Shown here one piece after another: positions 62,712-64,000 of a DNA stretch of 64,000 bases (position 1 is its first letter; each line of letters opens with the position of its first letter). The stretch is from Lactococcus hircilactis (GTDB taxonomy: Bacteria; Bacillota; Bacilli; Lactobacillales; Streptococcaceae), in contig NZ_WITJ01000010.1 of the NCBI RefSeq assembly GCF_009601015.1, positions 1 through 64,000 of the forward strand. Reading direction: 5' to 3'. The position numbers were made by a program, and so were the translations under genes. The notes beneath the pieces are model-generated. The model had not been told where the DNA came from and made no database searches. It saw nothing but the letters and a program-made list of their open reading frames with translations.

Positions 62712-63869
62712 TCATGCTTCATTGTCAGTACTGACAACGTCCTCAGATTCAAAAACCTCACCTTCAAATTCCTTGGTGTCAAGGGCATCTTCAAGCGTTG
62801 CATCATCTTCTGTTTCTGTCACGAAGTCATAATCATCCATATTGAATTCTTCAGCAGATTTAATGTCGATTTTACTGTTTGTAACATGTGCTGCGAGACG
62901 AACATTTTGACCACGTTTTCCAATCGCCAAGGACAATTGATCCTTCGCCACTACCGCAAGAGACGCTCCATCTTCAGTAATCAGTACTTGCTCGATTTTA
63001 GCTGGTTTCAATGCATTTGCAATCAATGTCGCTTTGTCATTTGAAAATTCGATGATGTCCATTTTTTCGCCAGCGAGTTCACGAATAATGCCTTGAATCC
63101 GTGCTCCTTTTGCTCCAACCATTGTCCCAATAGCATCAACATTTTCATCATGTGATTGAACAATGACCTTTGCGCGATCTCCAGCATCTCGTGCAATGGA
63201 TTTGATCTCAACAGTACCATCAAAAACTTCTGGAATATCTTTTTCAAACATCCGCTTGAGCATATTTGGAACAGTACGTGAAATGAACACGCGCGTTCCT
63301 TTTGGTGTCAAGATAACATCTGTCACATAGACTTTCACGCGATCCCCCACATGATAACGTTCTTGAGCAATTTGATCTTTTTTCGTCAACAGCGCATCGA
63401 CACGGCCCAAATTCACGTAAACCGCACGATTGTCAATTTTTTCAACCGTTCCTTGAATAATTTCATCTTTATACCGTGAATATTCATTGTAAATGATTGT
63501 TCGTTCTTCTTCACGCATTTTTTGCATGATCACTTGTTTAGCCGCTCCAGCAGCAGTTCGCGCAAAATCCTTAGGCTTTTCTTCAAACATGATTTTATCG
63601 CCAATTTCATAATGTGGATTTAATTCAAGCGCATCTTCCAAACTGATTTCCAAACGGCTATCAAACACTTCATCAACGACTTCACGCGTTGAATAAACGT
63701 TGAAATTTCCCTTTTTCTCATCAAAAATCACTTTGACATTTTGCGCTTGACCATATTGACGTTTGTAAGCTGCTGTGATTGCTTGTTCGATCGCATCAAC
63801 CACAATCTCCATCTTGATTCCTTTTTCTTCTTCCAGCATTGCAAAGGCGTTCAGCATTTCTTTGCTCAT
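62712..63869 (-). CDS. nusA: Transcription termination/antitermination factor NusA
   Basis: 385 residues from ATG 63869; the frame upstream passes through two palindromes and has no ribosome binding site, so the shorter start is right. Domains in order: NusA N-terminal (1-125), S1 (about 135-200, IIQGTVEKIDNRAVYVNLG), KH1 and KH2 (about 225-345), and an acidic tail. A palindrome copy (62724-62735) codes the last residues before the end as Val-Ser-Thr-Asp. NusA modulates pausing and termination. Confidence 0.96.
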   Translation of the reverse strand: MSKEMLNAFAMLEEEKGIKMEIVVDAIEQAITAAYKRQYGQAQNVKVIFDEKKGNFNVYSTREVVDEVFDSRLEISLEDALELNPHYEIGDKIMFEEKPKDFARTAAGAAKQVIMQKMREEERTIIYNEYSRYKDEIIQGTVEKIDNRAVYVNLGRVDALLTKKDQIAQERYHVGDRVKVYVTDVILTPKGTRVFISRTVPNMLKRMFEKDIPEVFDGTVEIKSIARDAGDRAKVIVQSHDENVDAIGTMVGAKGARIQGIIRELAGEKMDIIEFSNDKATLIANALKPAKIEQVLITEDGASLAVVAKDQLSLAIGKRGQNVRLAAHVTNSKIDIKSAEEFNMDDYDFVTETEDDATLEDALDTKEFEGEVFESEDVVSTDNEA

Positions 63870-64000
63870 TTTTTTCTCTCTTTCTTCGTAAAAATAACTT
63901 TTTTTCTGATCCATGACAACATTTTTTCTTGTCAGTACTGACAGAGCCCGATTTCCCTCAATATTAGCCTTTGTCAGTACTGACAAGAAAAATTTTTATC
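63870..64000. repeat. Right edge: nusA leader with two palindrome copies 42 bp apart
   Basis: GTCAGTACTGAC at 63931-63942 and 63973-63984, spaced 42 bp like the units of the two arrays. No gene end can be recognised; rimP would be expected just outside the window. The short gap to the nusA ribosome binding site makes these copies part of the nusA leader or of the rimP 3' end. Confidence 0.8.

Noticed and set aside
63870-63986. NusA N-terminal extension containing two LSVLT repeats
   Set aside because: The conserved NusA start MSKEMLNAF has its own ribosome binding site at 63869; the upstream frame is only open by chance through the palindromes.

Overview
The window looks like the chromosome of a Lactococcus or a very close Streptococcaceae relative. 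It is AT-rich with strong AGGAGG-type ribosome binding sites and many extended -10 (TGnTATAAT) promoters. The gene blocks are typical of that group: fabT-fabH-acpP-fabD-fabG-fabF-accB-fabZ-accCDA without fabK, nusA-ylxRQ-infB-rbfA, rnc-smc, serCAB, trxB with a DUF4059 partner, and queT behind a preQ1-II riboswitch. Almost every gene from 4.1 kb onward is on the minus strand.

Layout. 0-4.1 kb is the integrase end of a prophage or phage-like element: a partial gene, a Tad2-like (DUF2829) protein, a HExxH protein, two small minus-strand genes, a CI/LexA-type repressor with divergent switch promoters, and a tyrosine integrase next to the putative attachment region. 4.1-15.9 kb is housekeeping: secG, trxB, fhs, an ASCH protein, deoD, an ArsC-like phosphatase, deoB, a MarR regulator, azlCD, gyrB and a HAD protein. 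15.9-19.7 kb is a decaying bacteriocin region: two leader peptides, one intact and two broken CPBP immunity-type proteins, a candidate small RNA, an operator-controlled promoter and a frameshifted TetR gene carrying a (TC)17 microsatellite. 19.9-32.6 kb holds envelope genes: a membrane GDPD, a YibE/F pair, and two LtaS-EbsA pairs around two GT-C-like glycosyltransferases. 32.6-37.6 kb is smc, rnc and queT. 37.6-42.6 kb holds two tandem repeat arrays flanking an SDR gene, a second Tad2-like gene, metG and exoA. 42.6-47.2 kb is an Spx/ArsC-like gene, a GlsB-like gene and serine biosynthesis. 47.2-57.5 kb is the fatty-acid synthesis operon. 57.6-64 kb is manA and the nusA-infB-rbfA operon.

The most striking signal is a short palindrome, GTCAGNNCTGAC (usually GTCAGTACTGAC, often flanked by T and A), present 35 times intact by my reading. 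Nineteen copies are single, about half of them inside essential genes, where they read as Leu-Ser-Val-Leu-Thr or Val-Ser-Thr-Asp. Sixteen lie in two arrays (37.67-38.10 kb and 42.25-42.55 kb), both with a 41-42 bp period. The phage-like element and the 15.6-33.7 kb stretch have none. I do not recognise a described function for it. Some intergenic copies probably serve as transcription terminators, but that does not explain the coding copies or the helically phased arrays.

All calls come from reading the sequence and from memory of protein families. No database search was run, and counts of the palindrome were made by eye.
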